A stretch of DNA of 9,776 nucleotides, from the NCBI GenBank assembly GCA_945837185.1, contig CAMAMZ010000070.1:1-9776 (forward strand). The letters run 5' to 3'. Below are positions 1 to 7,086 of this stretch, in pieces. The translations under genes were made by a program, and so were the position numbers. Position 1 is the first letter of the stretch; each line of letters starts with the position of its first letter. The notes beneath the pieces are model-generated. The model was not told where the DNA came from, did no database searches, and saw only the letters and a list, made by a program, of their open reading frames with translations. This DNA comes from an uncultured Bacteroidales bacterium (GTDB lineage: Bacteria > Bacteroidota > Bacteroidia > Bacteroidales > Bacteroidaceae).

Positions 1-65
1 GTATGCTCCTAAATATATAGGAAAACGAATCGGAAATCTTACTATTGCCCCAAACAAAAGGAAAA

Positions 66-98
66 AGGGCTGAATTACCAAGTGAGGTATTCAGCCCT
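66..98 (-). terminator. Rho-independent terminator downstream of spt
   Basis: A strong hairpin has arms AGGGCTGAAT(T)ACC and GGTATTCAGCCCT around the 6-nt loop AAGTGA, with one bulged T. Read on the minus strand, the stem is followed immediately by a T-rich run (TTTTTCCTTTTG, bases 65-54), as in an intrinsic terminator. On the plus strand the following bases are TAATCTATATTTCC, a poor U-tract, so the leftward direction is preferred. It lies about 180 nt past the spt stop codon, which would give the spt mRNA a long 3' untranslated region containing the tandem repeats. Confidence 0.8.
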
Positions 99-154
99 AA
101 TCTATATTTCCTATAAATGTTTTAGCGAACAGCAATAATTATATACATCCGCCT

Positions 155-285
155 CGCTTTTAGCGCAAGTTGTTATGTTACTTATCCTTACATTAAGCGC
201 AAGTTCTTATTATTGCTTGTACTTGCTTTAAGCGCAAGTTTTTTATGATTGCTTGTCCTTGCTTTTATTGCAAGTTCTTATTTAA
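155..285. repeat. Imperfect tandem repeat, four copies of about 35 bp, in the spt 3' region
   Basis: Four degenerate units start near 155, 189, 224 and 260, with successive spacings of 34, 35 and 36 bp. The core AGCGCAAGTT occurs at 162-171, 196-205 and 231-240, and a diverged form ATTGCAAGTT at 267-276. Units 2 and 3 also share ATTGCTTGT before the next copy. Several units can fold: ACTTGC (221-226) pairs with GCAAGT (234-239), and CTTGC (258-262) pairs with GCAAG (270-274). The last unit contains the spt stop codon (278-280). It is not a CRISPR array, because the units are contiguous and no spacers separate them. Function unknown. Confidence 0.7.
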
Positions 286-1465
286 AAATTCCCGCTTCGG
301 TGAATGCTTGCTTCAAAATCTGTACACCTCTCTCAACTTGCTCTTGAGAATGTGAGGCCATCAATGCGAAACGCACCAGCGTGTCTTGAGGTGCACAAGC
401 AGGTGGAATTACCGGATTGATAAATACACCATGTTCAAAAGCTATTTTCGTTACGAGGAATGTTTTTTCAATGTCGTGAACATAAAGAGGTATGATAGGA
501 CTCTCTGTATCACCTATCTCAAAGCCCTCTTCCTTGAAGCGGCGCAAAGCATAGTTGGTAACATCCCAAAGATGCTTCAAGCGTTCAGGCTCTTGTTGCA
601 AAATGTGAAGCGCTTCCAAGGCTGCTGCTGTGGCAGCGGGAGAATCGCTTGCGCTGAAGATATAAGTGCGGCAAGTGTGACGCAGATAATTAATCGTTTC
701 CTTGTCGCCAGCAATAAAGCCACCAATAGAAGCAAGACTCTTTGAGAAAGTACCCATAATCAGGTCAACCTCATCGGTGATGCCGAAATGGTCGCAAACA
801 CCTCGTCCTTCTCTACCGAAAACACCCAAACCATGTGCCTCATCTACCATGATGGAGCAATTGTATTTATGTTTCAACTCAACAATTTCCGGTAGTTTGG
901 CCAAGTCGCCTTCCATAGAGAAGACACCGTCAACCACAATCAGTTTCACAGCCTCTTTCGGCAACTTTTGCAGCACACGTTCCAAATCATCCATATCGTT
1001 GTGCTTGTAGTGGAGCTGTGTGGCAAACGACAGTCGGCGGCCATCTACGATACTAGCATGGTCACGGTCGTCACATATAATGTAATCACCACGGCCTACA
1101 ACCACGGCAAGAACACCCGCATTGACAGAGAAACCTGTTGCAAAACAGAGTGCATCGTCCTTACCTTCAAAAGCGGCCAACTCTTTTTCCAATTGTACAT
1201 GAATGTCCAACGTTCCATTTAGGAAACGACTGCCGGCACACCCGGAGCCATATTTGTCTAAAGCTTTTTTAGCAGCCTCGATAATACGATCGTCGCCTGT
1301 GAGACCTGTGTATGCGTTAGAGCCGAACATCAATACTTTGTGGCCTTCCATCACGACCTCCGGACCTTGCTTGCTGCTGATAGCTCGGAAATAGGGATAA
1401 ACGCCTGCTTCCATGAACTTCTGAGGCTCGCGATAGTTTTTATACCTTTCTTCTAATTGTCCCAT
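278..1465 (-). CDS. spt: Serine palmitoyltransferase (PLP-dependent alpha-oxoamine synthase)
   Basis: This 395-residue enzyme belongs to the alpha-oxoamine synthase family. It is expected to condense L-serine with a long-chain acyl-CoA to give a 3-keto sphingoid base, the first step of sphingolipid synthesis in Bacteroidota. Visible marks are the N-terminal GVYPYFR block, FGSNAYTGLTGD, the PLP-stacking His in DRDHASIVDG (about H136), the D208-x-x-H211 pair in VDEAHGLGVFG, and the PLP Schiff-base lysine K242 in GTFSKSLASIGGF. The related enzymes KBL and AONS share this fold, but the N-terminal block and Bacteroidota context favour SPT. The start at 1465 (MGQLEERYKN) was chosen because a TAnnTTTG promoter lies just upstream at 1495-1502. 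The frame stays open for 52 more codons, but that stretch is AT-rich and covers the promoter. It is transcribed alone, divergent from the lipid kinase gene. Confidence 0.93.
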   Translation of the reverse strand: MGQLEERYKNYREPQKFMEAGVYPYFRAISSKQGPEVVMEGHKVLMFGSNAYTGLTGDDRIIEAAKKALDKYGSGCAGSRFLNGTLDIHVQLEKELAAFEGKDDALCFATGFSVNAGVLAVVVGRGDYIICDDRDHASIVDGRRLSFATQLHYKHNDMDDLERVLQKLPKEAVKLIVVDGVFSMEGDLAKLPEIVELKHKYNCSIMVDEAHGLGVFGREGRGVCDHFGITDEVDLIMGTFSKSLASIGGFIAGDKETINYLRHTCRTYIFSASDSPAATAAALEALHILQQEPERLKHLWDVTNYALRRFKEEGFEIGDTESPIIPLYVHDIEKTFLVTKIAFEHGVFINPVIPPACAPQDTLVRFALMASHSQEQVERGVQILKQAFTEAGIFK

Positions 1466-1494
1466 TTTGAACTTTATTATATGCAAATTTTCTG

Positions 1495-1502
1495 CAAAGG
1501 TA
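1495..1502 (-). promoter_or_regulatory. Bacteroidota -7 promoter element for spt
   Basis: On the minus strand the bases read TACCTTTG, an exact match to the Bacteroides primary sigma factor -7 consensus TAnnTTTG. They lie 29 bp upstream of the spt ATG. A start site around 1488 would leave a leader of roughly 20-25 nt. No clear TTTG -33 box is seen 19-21 bp further upstream, where the sequence is T-rich. Confidence 0.7.
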
Positions 1503-1569
1503 CAAAAAAAACTTATAAGGAGGCATATTTTCTTAAGAAATCGTATAATAGAGTATTTTTTTTCGTTGA

Positions 1570-1604
1570 TTTGTTGTTGTTTGGAGGGCTTTTTCGTAAT
1601 TTTG
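1570..1604 (+). promoter_or_regulatory. Bacteroidota promoter for the lipid kinase gene
   Basis: The -7 box TAATTTTG (1597-1604) matches TAnnTTTG. Upstream lies a TTG-rich stretch (TTTG at 1570-1573, then TTGTTGTTTG to 1583) that can serve as the -33 element, with a spacing of about 20 bp from the TTG at 1574-1576. Transcription should begin near 1609-1612, leaving only about 10 nt before the ATG at 1621. No Shine-Dalgarno sequence is visible there. Confidence 0.65.
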
Positions 1605-1620
1605 CACAAACTTTGATTCA

Positions 1621-2649
1621 ATGAAAAAGCGTATACTATTCATTTTGAATCCAAATTCCGGTACATCAGGGAAAGAGGGAGTTGTTGGACTAATAGACCG
1701 TTGTCTGAACAAGGAGTTGTTTGTTGCGGATGTCGTAACGACAGCTTATGCTGGGCATGCTACAGAACTTGCCAAGGAAGCAGCCGCGAAAGGTGTGGAT
1801 GTTTGTGTGGCTGTGGGTGGCGATGGTACTGTGAACGAAGTGGCACGGGGCATTGTACATACAAACACAGCCTTGGGCGTGCTCCCTTGTGGGTCGGGCA
1901 ATGGATTGGCTCGTCACCTCATGTTGCCCATGAATATTGCCAAATGTATTGAGATTCTGAACTTATGCAAGGTGAAGGATCTTGATTATGGTTTGGTGAA
2001 CGATTACCCGTTTTTTTGCACCTGTGGTATGGGCTTTGATGCCTATGTGAGTCAGAAGTTTGCCGAGGCAGGCAAACGCGGCCCCATCACCTACGTGCAG
2101 AAAGTGTTGGAAGAAGGTGTGAAATACCAACCGGAAACCTATGAGATTAGAGATGAGAACGGAACAGCCACCTATAAGGCGTTTCTGGTTTCTTGTGCCA
2201 ATGCTTCGCAATATGGCAATAATGCCTACATTGCCCCTCAGGCATCCATGAGCGATGGGTTGATGGATGTGGTTATCATGGAACCTTTTGATATTCTTGA
2301 GGCTCCGCAAATCAGTATTGACATGTTCAACAAAACACTCGACAAGAGTTCGCGCATCAAGACATTCCGTTCGAAACATATCTTTATCCATCGCAGTAAA
2401 CCAGGGATTATACATTTTGACGGTGACCCCGTAATGACGTCTGCCGATGTAGAGGTGCGCTTGGTGGAAAAAGGAATCAAGATGATTGTGAATCCGAATG
2501 CCGACAAGCGTTTGCGCAAACCCAACATGTTGCAAAGTGCCGCAGCGGAGTTGTTCAACGAAATCAATGTGGTGCGCGATGATATTTCAAAGCAAAAGAA
2601 ACATGTGTTGGAATTGAGCAAAGTGTTGCAGCGAAAACTCAATCTCTAA
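1621..2649 (+). CDS. Diacylglycerol/sphingosine kinase-family lipid kinase (YegS/DAGK fold)
   Basis: This 342-residue soluble protein has the ATP-dependent lipid kinase fold of the YegS/DgkB/sphingosine kinase family. Motifs in order are NPNSG (residues 10-14), the nucleotide-binding GGDGTVNE (66-73), and PCGSGNGLAR (89-98). The domain ends near HFDGDP in the C-terminal half. The GSGN-x-LA form resembles eukaryotic sphingosine kinases more than the GTxND form common in bacterial diacylglycerol and YegS kinases. A tail of about 40 polar residues after residue 295, probably helical, is longer than in a minimal family member of about 300 residues. The gene is divergent from spt, sharing a 155-bp promoter region, so a sphingoid-base or ceramide substrate is a reasonable inference. 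Diacylglycerol or another lipid remains possible. The ATG at 1621 fits the promoter and the MKKRILFILNP start. Confidence 0.88.
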   Translation: MKKRILFILNPNSGTSGKEGVVGLIDRCLNKELFVADVVTTAYAGHATELAKEAAAKGVDVCVAVGGDGTVNEVARGIVHTNTALGVLPCGSGNGLARHLMLPMNIAKCIEILNLCKVKDLDYGLVNDYPFFCTCGMGFDAYVSQKFAEAGKRGPITYVQKVLEEGVKYQPETYEIRDENGTATYKAFLVSCANASQYGNNAYIAPQASMSDGLMDVVIMEPFDILEAPQISIDMFNKTLDKSSRIKTFRSKHIFIHRSKPGIIHFDGDPVMTSADVEVRLVEKGIKMIVNPNADKRLRKPNMLQSAAAELFNEINVVRDDISKQKKHVLELSKVLQRKLNL

Positions 2650-2655
2650 AGCTTA

Positions 2656-3354
2656 TTAAAGATAGAAATCGCACGTGAGACGGGCATACCATTCCGTTTT
2701 CTGTCCCGAAGCATCGACCAAGGTTTCTTCCCGACTGTTGGTTGGTTGCAGGTATGATTTGCTAAAGGTTAGCAACGAGCGGCTTGCGCCCTTATGAGGA
2801 ACGGTTTTGATGTTGATTTTTTCCAACAAATAGAAACCTGCAAATATGCTTTCAGACACAAACGAGTCCAGACAGTTAGTAGGAATAATGATGCTGAACA
2901 GGCCATTTGACGAAAGTAACCGATGGGCATGCTGAAACAGGTCGCGGGGCGAAAGTGTGTCGGTGTGTCTTGCCATAGACCTTTGTGTGTCGGGATTTCT
3001 TAAAGCGTTGATGAAGAAAGGCGGATTGCTGACAATCGCATCGTAGGAGTAAGGGGGGAACCAATCCTGAAGTCTGCTTTCATAAATATTGATATATTGA
3101 CCAAAATGACAAGCCATGGCGTTCTCCTTAGCTTGCCAACAAGCTTCTGCATCAATATCTATGCCATCTATGGTTGCGTCTGCATACCGTTGTGCCATCA
3201 TAAGGGCCATGACACCTGTGCCGGTTCCAATGTCGAGGATGTGTTTGCCACCCGGAGCCCAAGCACCCAGCAGCACACCATCCGTACCCACCTTCATGGC
3301 ACATTTGTCCTGCCGAATGCAGAATTGTTTAAAGTTGAATCTATCTTTCATCAT
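2656..3354 (-). CDS. trmN6: tRNA1(Val) (adenine(37)-N6)-methyltransferase
   Basis: This 232-residue SAM-dependent methyltransferase closely resembles E. coli TrmN6 (YfiC), which makes m6A at position 37 of tRNA1(Val). The family signature near the N-terminus is present (FKQF, then CAMKVGTDGVLLGAW, residues 8-32). It is followed by the SAM-binding motif DIGTGTG (41-47), the acidic loop GIDIDAEA (64-71), and the catalytic NPPF (110-113) typical of N6-adenine methylases. The C-terminal LTCDFYL matches the end of the E. coli enzyme. Two adjacent Met codons (3354 and 3351) could each start the protein. The gene is convergent with the lipid kinase gene, with only 6 bp between stop codons, and divergent from lon. 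No convincing TAnnTTTG promoter is seen upstream of it. Confidence 0.92.
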   Translation of the reverse strand: MMKDRFNFKQFCIRQDKCAMKVGTDGVLLGAWAPGGKHILDIGTGTGVMALMMAQRYADATIDGIDIDAEACWQAKENAMACHFGQYINIYESRLQDWFPPYSYDAIVSNPPFFINALRNPDTQRSMARHTDTLSPRDLFQHAHRLLSSNGLFSIIIPTNCLDSFVSESIFAGFYLLEKINIKTVPHKGASRSLLTFSKSYLQPTNSREETLVDASGQKTEWYARLTCDFYL

Positions 3355-3458
3355 ATTTTTAACGCACTTTTCAAGAAATTATTGTTCAAAACTCACCATA
3401 TTCCTTCCCAACCCATAAAATATATGTGAATTAAAGTCGGTTAATGAGAAAAAATAAG

Positions 3459-3466
3459 TAACTTTG
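3459..3466 (+). promoter_or_regulatory. Bacteroidota -7 promoter element for lon
   Basis: TAACTTTG matches TAnnTTTG and is followed by GCAGC, a common context for this element in Bacteroidota. Transcription should start near 3472, giving a leader of about 25 nt before the lon ATG. A good TTTG -33 box is not visible at the expected distance. This is the only promoter I can see for the four-gene rightward run, which fits transcription as one unit. No CIRCE-like heat-shock operator is visible. Confidence 0.65.
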
Positions 3467-3497
3467 CAGCTTGAAAAAGCATAGACGATAAAGAATA

Positions 3498-5957
3498 ATG
3501 AAGAAAACTGTTGAAGCCTCAGTCCATATGATTGCTGATATTGATGGCGATGCCAAGGATAGTTATGGAAAATATCAAGATGGGCTCTTCCCTATATTGC
3601 CTACACGAAACATGGTGCTTTTTCCAGGAGTCATGATGCCTATTCTTGTAGGAAGGGACAAGAGTCGCAAACTTGTTGAATATCTGGAAGCACATCCCGA
3701 CAATCTGATTGGTATTTTCTGCCAAAAGAATGCCAATGAAGATTATCCCGATGCCACTGGCATGTATAGCTATGGTGTACTGGCAAAACTTGTGAGAAAG
3801 ATTGAAATGCCTGACAATGTGAGCTGTACGGCAATTTTTCAGACCTTCGGACGTTGCCAATTGATGGAAGTAGTCGATGAAAAGCCGTATTTAAAGGCAC
3901 AACTGGTGGCAGCACCCGAAAACATCCCTTCCGATAACGATTCGATGTTCAATACAGCTATGTCTGAGTTGACAGAGCGAAGCAAAGAGTTTGTCATGCA
4001 GAACGATGACCTCTCTGACGACATTCTGATTTCTATGAATCATATTCATAACAGAATTATCAAGCTGAATTTCCTCTGTACAACCCTTCCTTTCACCCCC
4101 TTACAGAAAAACCATTTGCTGTCGGTTGGTGATTTGATTGACAGGGCAATCGACACGTTGCGTTTCCTGAATCAAGAGGAACAGCTGTTGGAACTGCGTA
4201 ACAGAATACGGAATAAAACCCGTGAGGATTTGGATGCGCAACAACGCGAATACTACCTGCAACAGATGAACAAGAATATCATGTCGGAATTGGGCAGGGG
4301 TAAGAAGAGTCCGGAGATAGAAGCGTTGATGAACCAGGCTGCAAACAAAGACTGGCCTCTCGAAGCGGATAAACTCTTTTATAAGGAGATAGAAAAATTT
4401 GAGTCTATCAATCCGCAGTCACCAGAATACAATGTCATGTACACCTACCTGCAACTTTTCCTTTCGTTGCCTTGGAACAAATGTACACGCGATGACCTCG
4501 ATTTGAAGCGTGCCCAGCGCATCCTCGACAAAGAGCATTATGGCATGGAGAAGGTGAAGGAACGCATTCTGGAATATATCTCGGTGTTGAAACTGCGTGG
4601 TGATCTCAAGTCGCCCATCCTTTGTTTGTATGGCCCTCCGGGTGTGGGCAAGACAAGTCTTGGCAAGAGCATAGCCCAGGCTTTGCGCCGCCAATATGTG
4701 CGTGTGTCGTTGGGAGGCTTGCACGATGAGTCGGAAATTCGTGGCCATAGGCGTACCTACGTGGGTGCTATGCCCGGCCGTATCATCAAGGGCATACAGA
4801 AAGCAGGCTCTTCTAATCCGGTCTTCATCCTCGATGAGATTGACAAGGTGGGTGGCGCCAATTTCAATGGCGACCCTTCTTCGGCTTTGCTCGAAGTGCT
4901 CGATCCGGAACAGAACAATGCTTTCCATGATAATTATCTCGACACGGATTACGACCTTTCAAAAGTGATGTTCATCGCTACGGCCAATGATCTGAATACG
5001 ATTCCACGACCCTTGCTCGACCGTATGGAAATTATCGAGGTGAGTGGCTATATAACCGAAGAGAAGGTGGAAATAGCGCGCAGGCATCTGGCACCACGCG
5101 AAATAGCCAATGCCGGCTTGAACAGCGGAAGCACAAAGCCCACCATCACAAAGGCTGCTTTGGAAACCATCATCGAACGTTATACGCGTGAAAGCGGTGT
5201 GCGCCAATTGGAAAAGCAACTGGGTAAGGTGATGCGCAAGCTGGCTTATGAATTAGCTGTTAATGATGCTTTGCCCTATCGCAAAATCACGCCCAAGGAG
5301 GTGGAAGACTTGTTGGGTAAGCCGCCTTTCTACCGCGATATTTACCAGGGCAACAGCTATGCAGGAGTCGTTACCGGATTGGCCTGGACCAGCGTGGGTG
5401 GCGAAATATTGTTTGTGGAAACATCGTTGAGCAAGGGAAAGCCTGGCAAGTTGACACTAACGGGCAATCTGGGCGATGTGATGAAAGAGAGTGCCGTGAT
5501 AGCATTGGAATTTGTCAAGGCGCATGCCGGAATGCTGGAGGTTGACTATCGTGTGTTCGACCAGTATAATATGCACATCCATGTGCCGGAAGGTGCTGTG
5601 CCTAAAGATGGGCCCTCGGCAGGTATCACCATCGCCACATCGATAGCCTCGGCACTCACACAACGCAAGGTGCGTGCTAATGTGGCCATGACAGGCGAGA
5701 TAACTTTACGAGGAAAAGTTCTGCCCGTGGGTGGAATCAAGGAAAAGATATTGGCTGCCAAACGGGCGGGCATCACGGATATCGTGATGTGCAAGGACAA
5801 CAAGAAAGATATCGATGAGATACCTGAGATATACGTGAAGGGACTTGAATTCCATTTCGTGGAAAATGTGGAGGAGGTTTGGGACTTTGCCTTGACCAAA
5901 GAATTGGTGGCACATCCCATTCAGTATGAGCTCGATACAGATAACAATGAGAAATAG
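3498..5957 (+). CDS. lon: ATP-dependent protease Lon (LonA type)
   Basis: This 819-residue cytosolic AAA+ serine protease degrades misfolded and regulatory proteins as a homohexamer. The substrate-binding LON N-domain begins at about residue 30 (LFPILPTRNMVLFPG), followed by a coiled-coil linker around 220-280. The ATPase has Walker A GPPGVGKT (379-386), Walker B FILDEID (443-449), sensor-1 N497 and arginine finger R509 in LLDRME. The protease domain carries the Ser-Lys dyad: S707 in PKDGPSAG and K750 in GGIKEK, 43 residues apart as in E. coli Lon (S679/K722). The length is normal for a LonA and nothing is missing. A short N-terminal extension precedes the N-domain. The stop codon overlaps the start of tgt by 11 bp, suggesting co-transcription and translational coupling. 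Confidence 0.97.
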   Translation: MKKTVEASVHMIADIDGDAKDSYGKYQDGLFPILPTRNMVLFPGVMMPILVGRDKSRKLVEYLEAHPDNLIGIFCQKNANEDYPDATGMYSYGVLAKLVRKIEMPDNVSCTAIFQTFGRCQLMEVVDEKPYLKAQLVAAPENIPSDNDSMFNTAMSELTERSKEFVMQNDDLSDDILISMNHIHNRIIKLNFLCTTLPFTPLQKNHLLSVGDLIDRAIDTLRFLNQEEQLLELRNRIRNKTREDLDAQQREYYLQQMNKNIMSELGRGKKSPEIEALMNQAANKDWPLEADKLFYKEIEKFESINPQSPEYNVMYTYLQLFLSLPWNKCTRDDLDLKRAQRILDKEHYGMEKVKERILEYISVLKLRGDLKSPILCLYGPPGVGKTSLGKSIAQALRRQYVRVSLGGLHDESEIRGHRRTYVGAMPGRIIKGIQKAGSSNPVFILDEIDKVGGANFNGDPSSALLEVLDPEQNNAFHDNYLDTDYDLSKVMFIATANDLNTIPRPLLDRMEIIEVSGYITEEKVEIARRHLAPREIANAGLNSGSTKPTITKAALETIIERYTRESGVRQLEKQLGKVMRKLAYELAVNDALPYRKITPKEVEDLLGKPPFYRDIYQGNSYAGVVTGLAWTSVGGEILFVETSLSKGKPGKLTLTGNLGDVMKESAVIALEFVKAHAGMLEVDYRVFDQYNMHIHVPEGAVPKDGPSAGITIATSIASALTQRKVRANVAMTGEITLRGKVLPVGGIKEKILAAKRAGITDIVMCKDNKKDIDEIPEIYVKGLEFHFVENVEEVWDFALTKELVAHPIQYELDTDNNEK

Positions 5958-7086
5958 TTTGACTTTCAGTGTACTACATACGGATAGTGCAAGCGATGCT
6001 CGAGCAGGTGTGATTACCACTGCCCATGGCGAAATACAAACACCTATCTTCATGCCCGTAGGCACGTGCGGCTCTGTCAAGGGTGTGCATTTCGAGGAAC
6101 TCAGAAAGCAGGTGAAGGCCCAAATCATCTTGGGCAACACCTACCATCTGTATCTGCGCCCGGGATTGGAGGTGCTGAAGGCTGCCGGTGGACTGCATGG
6201 TTTCAACGGATGGGAACGTCCCATTCTCACTGATAGCGGAGGATTTCAGGTGTTCTCGCTTACAGGAATCAGAAAACTACGTGAAGAGGGCTGTGAGTTC
6301 CGGTCGCACATTGATGGGAGCAAGCATTTTTTCACGCCCGAGAACGTGATGGACACGCAGCGGGTTATTGGTGCCGATATTATGATGGCCTTTGATGAAT
6401 GTCCGCCCGGACAGAGCGATTATGCCTATGCCAGTAAAAGTCTGCAACTCACCCAGCGATGGCTGGACAGATGCTTGAAACGCTACCGGGAAACGGAACC
6501 TTTGTATGGCTATCATCAGGCGCTCTTCCCCATTGTACAAGGATGCACATTCAAGGATTTGCGAAGTGAGGCTGCTAAGTTTATTGCCGACAAAGGGGCT
6601 GAGGGAAATGCCATTGGCGGACTGGCCGTAGGTGAGCCCAAGGAGGTGATGTATGAAATGATTGAGGTGGTGAATGCTATATTGCCCAAAGACAAACCTC
6701 GCTACCTGATGGGGGTGGGAACCCCCGAGAACCTGTTGGAAGCCATAGAGCGAGGGGTGGACATGTTCGATTGTGTGATGCCTACCCGCAATGGGCGCAA
6801 TGCCATGCTCTTCACCTATGAGGGCACGATGAACATGCGCAACAAAAAATGGGAGATGGATTTCAGTCCTATTGATGCTAACGGTTGTGAAACCGACAGG
6901 GTGTACACCAAGGCTTACCTGCATCATCTGTTTAAGGCACAGGAACTGCTTGCCATGCAAATAGCAAGCATTCACAACCTGGCTTTCTACTTGCGACTGG
7001 TTGGCGATGCCCGTCAGCATATTTTGCAGGGCGACTTCACACAATGGAAAAGGGGTATTGTTGATCAATTGGGGAGGAGGATATAA
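5947..7086 (+). CDS. tgt: tRNA-guanine(34) transglycosylase (queuosine pathway)
   Basis: This 379-residue enzyme exchanges guanine at the wobble position of GUN-anticodon tRNAs for the queuosine precursor preQ1. The TIM-barrel family motifs are intact: TPIFMPVGT near the N-terminus, the LTDSGGFQVFSL block with catalytic D96, GNAIGGLAVGEP, and the nucleophile D275 in VDMFDCVMPTRNGRN. The C-terminal zinc site is degenerate: the canonical CxCxxC positions read N312, C314 and D317, while H343 is retained at the usual spacing. The start at 5947 (MRNSLTFSVLHTD) matches the normal family N-terminus. An in-frame ATG at 5926 would add seven residues and lengthen the overlap with lon from 11 to 32 bp. 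The stop abuts the start of the permease gene. Confidence 0.95.
   Translation: MRNSLTFSVLHTDSASDARAGVITTAHGEIQTPIFMPVGTCGSVKGVHFEELRKQVKAQIILGNTYHLYLRPGLEVLKAAGGLHGFNGWERPILTDSGGFQVFSLTGIRKLREEGCEFRSHIDGSKHFFTPENVMDTQRVIGADIMMAFDECPPGQSDYAYASKSLQLTQRWLDRCLKRYRETEPLYGYHQALFPIVQGCTFKDLRSEAAKFIADKGAEGNAIGGLAVGEPKEVMYEMIEVVNAILPKDKPRYLMGVGTPENLLEAIERGVDMFDCVMPTRNGRNAMLFTYEGTMNMRNKKWEMDFSPIDANGCETDRVYTKAYLHHLFKAQELLAMQIASIHNLAFYLRLVGDARQHILQGDFTQWKRGIVDQLGRRI
7073..7080 (+). promoter_or_regulatory. Strong Shine-Dalgarno sequence for the permease gene
   Basis: GGAGGAGG ends 6 nt before the ATG at 7087. These bases also encode the last residues of Tgt (GRR). Strong ribosome binding sites are uncommon in Bacteroidota, so this supports 7087 as the start and efficient reinitiation after the Tgt stop. 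It could instead be a by-product of the Gly-Arg-Arg codons. Confidence 0.45.

Noticed and set aside
1..277. Transposon end or attachment site at the left edge
   Set aside because: No transposase or integrase fragment, target duplication or tRNA gene is visible. The inverted repeats are short and AT-rich.
155..285. CRISPR array
   Set aside because: The period of about 35 bp is all repeat-like with no unique spacers. Units are degenerate and overlap the end of spt, and no cas genes are present.
1466..1621. Upstream in-frame extension of spt (52 extra residues starting MNQSLCKITK)
   Set aside because: The stretch is AT-rich, does not resemble the family N-terminus and spans the spt promoter at 1495-1502. 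Its ATG would also overlap the first base of the divergent kinase gene.
1963..2535. 190-codon open frame on the minus strand
   Set aside because: It is antisense to the lipid kinase coding region, with no motif, promoter or plausible start context.
5926..5946. Earlier tgt start adding seven residues (MSSIQIT)
   Set aside because: Tgt proteins usually begin shortly before the LxFxVLHTD-like segment, and the later ATG gives the smaller overlap with lon.
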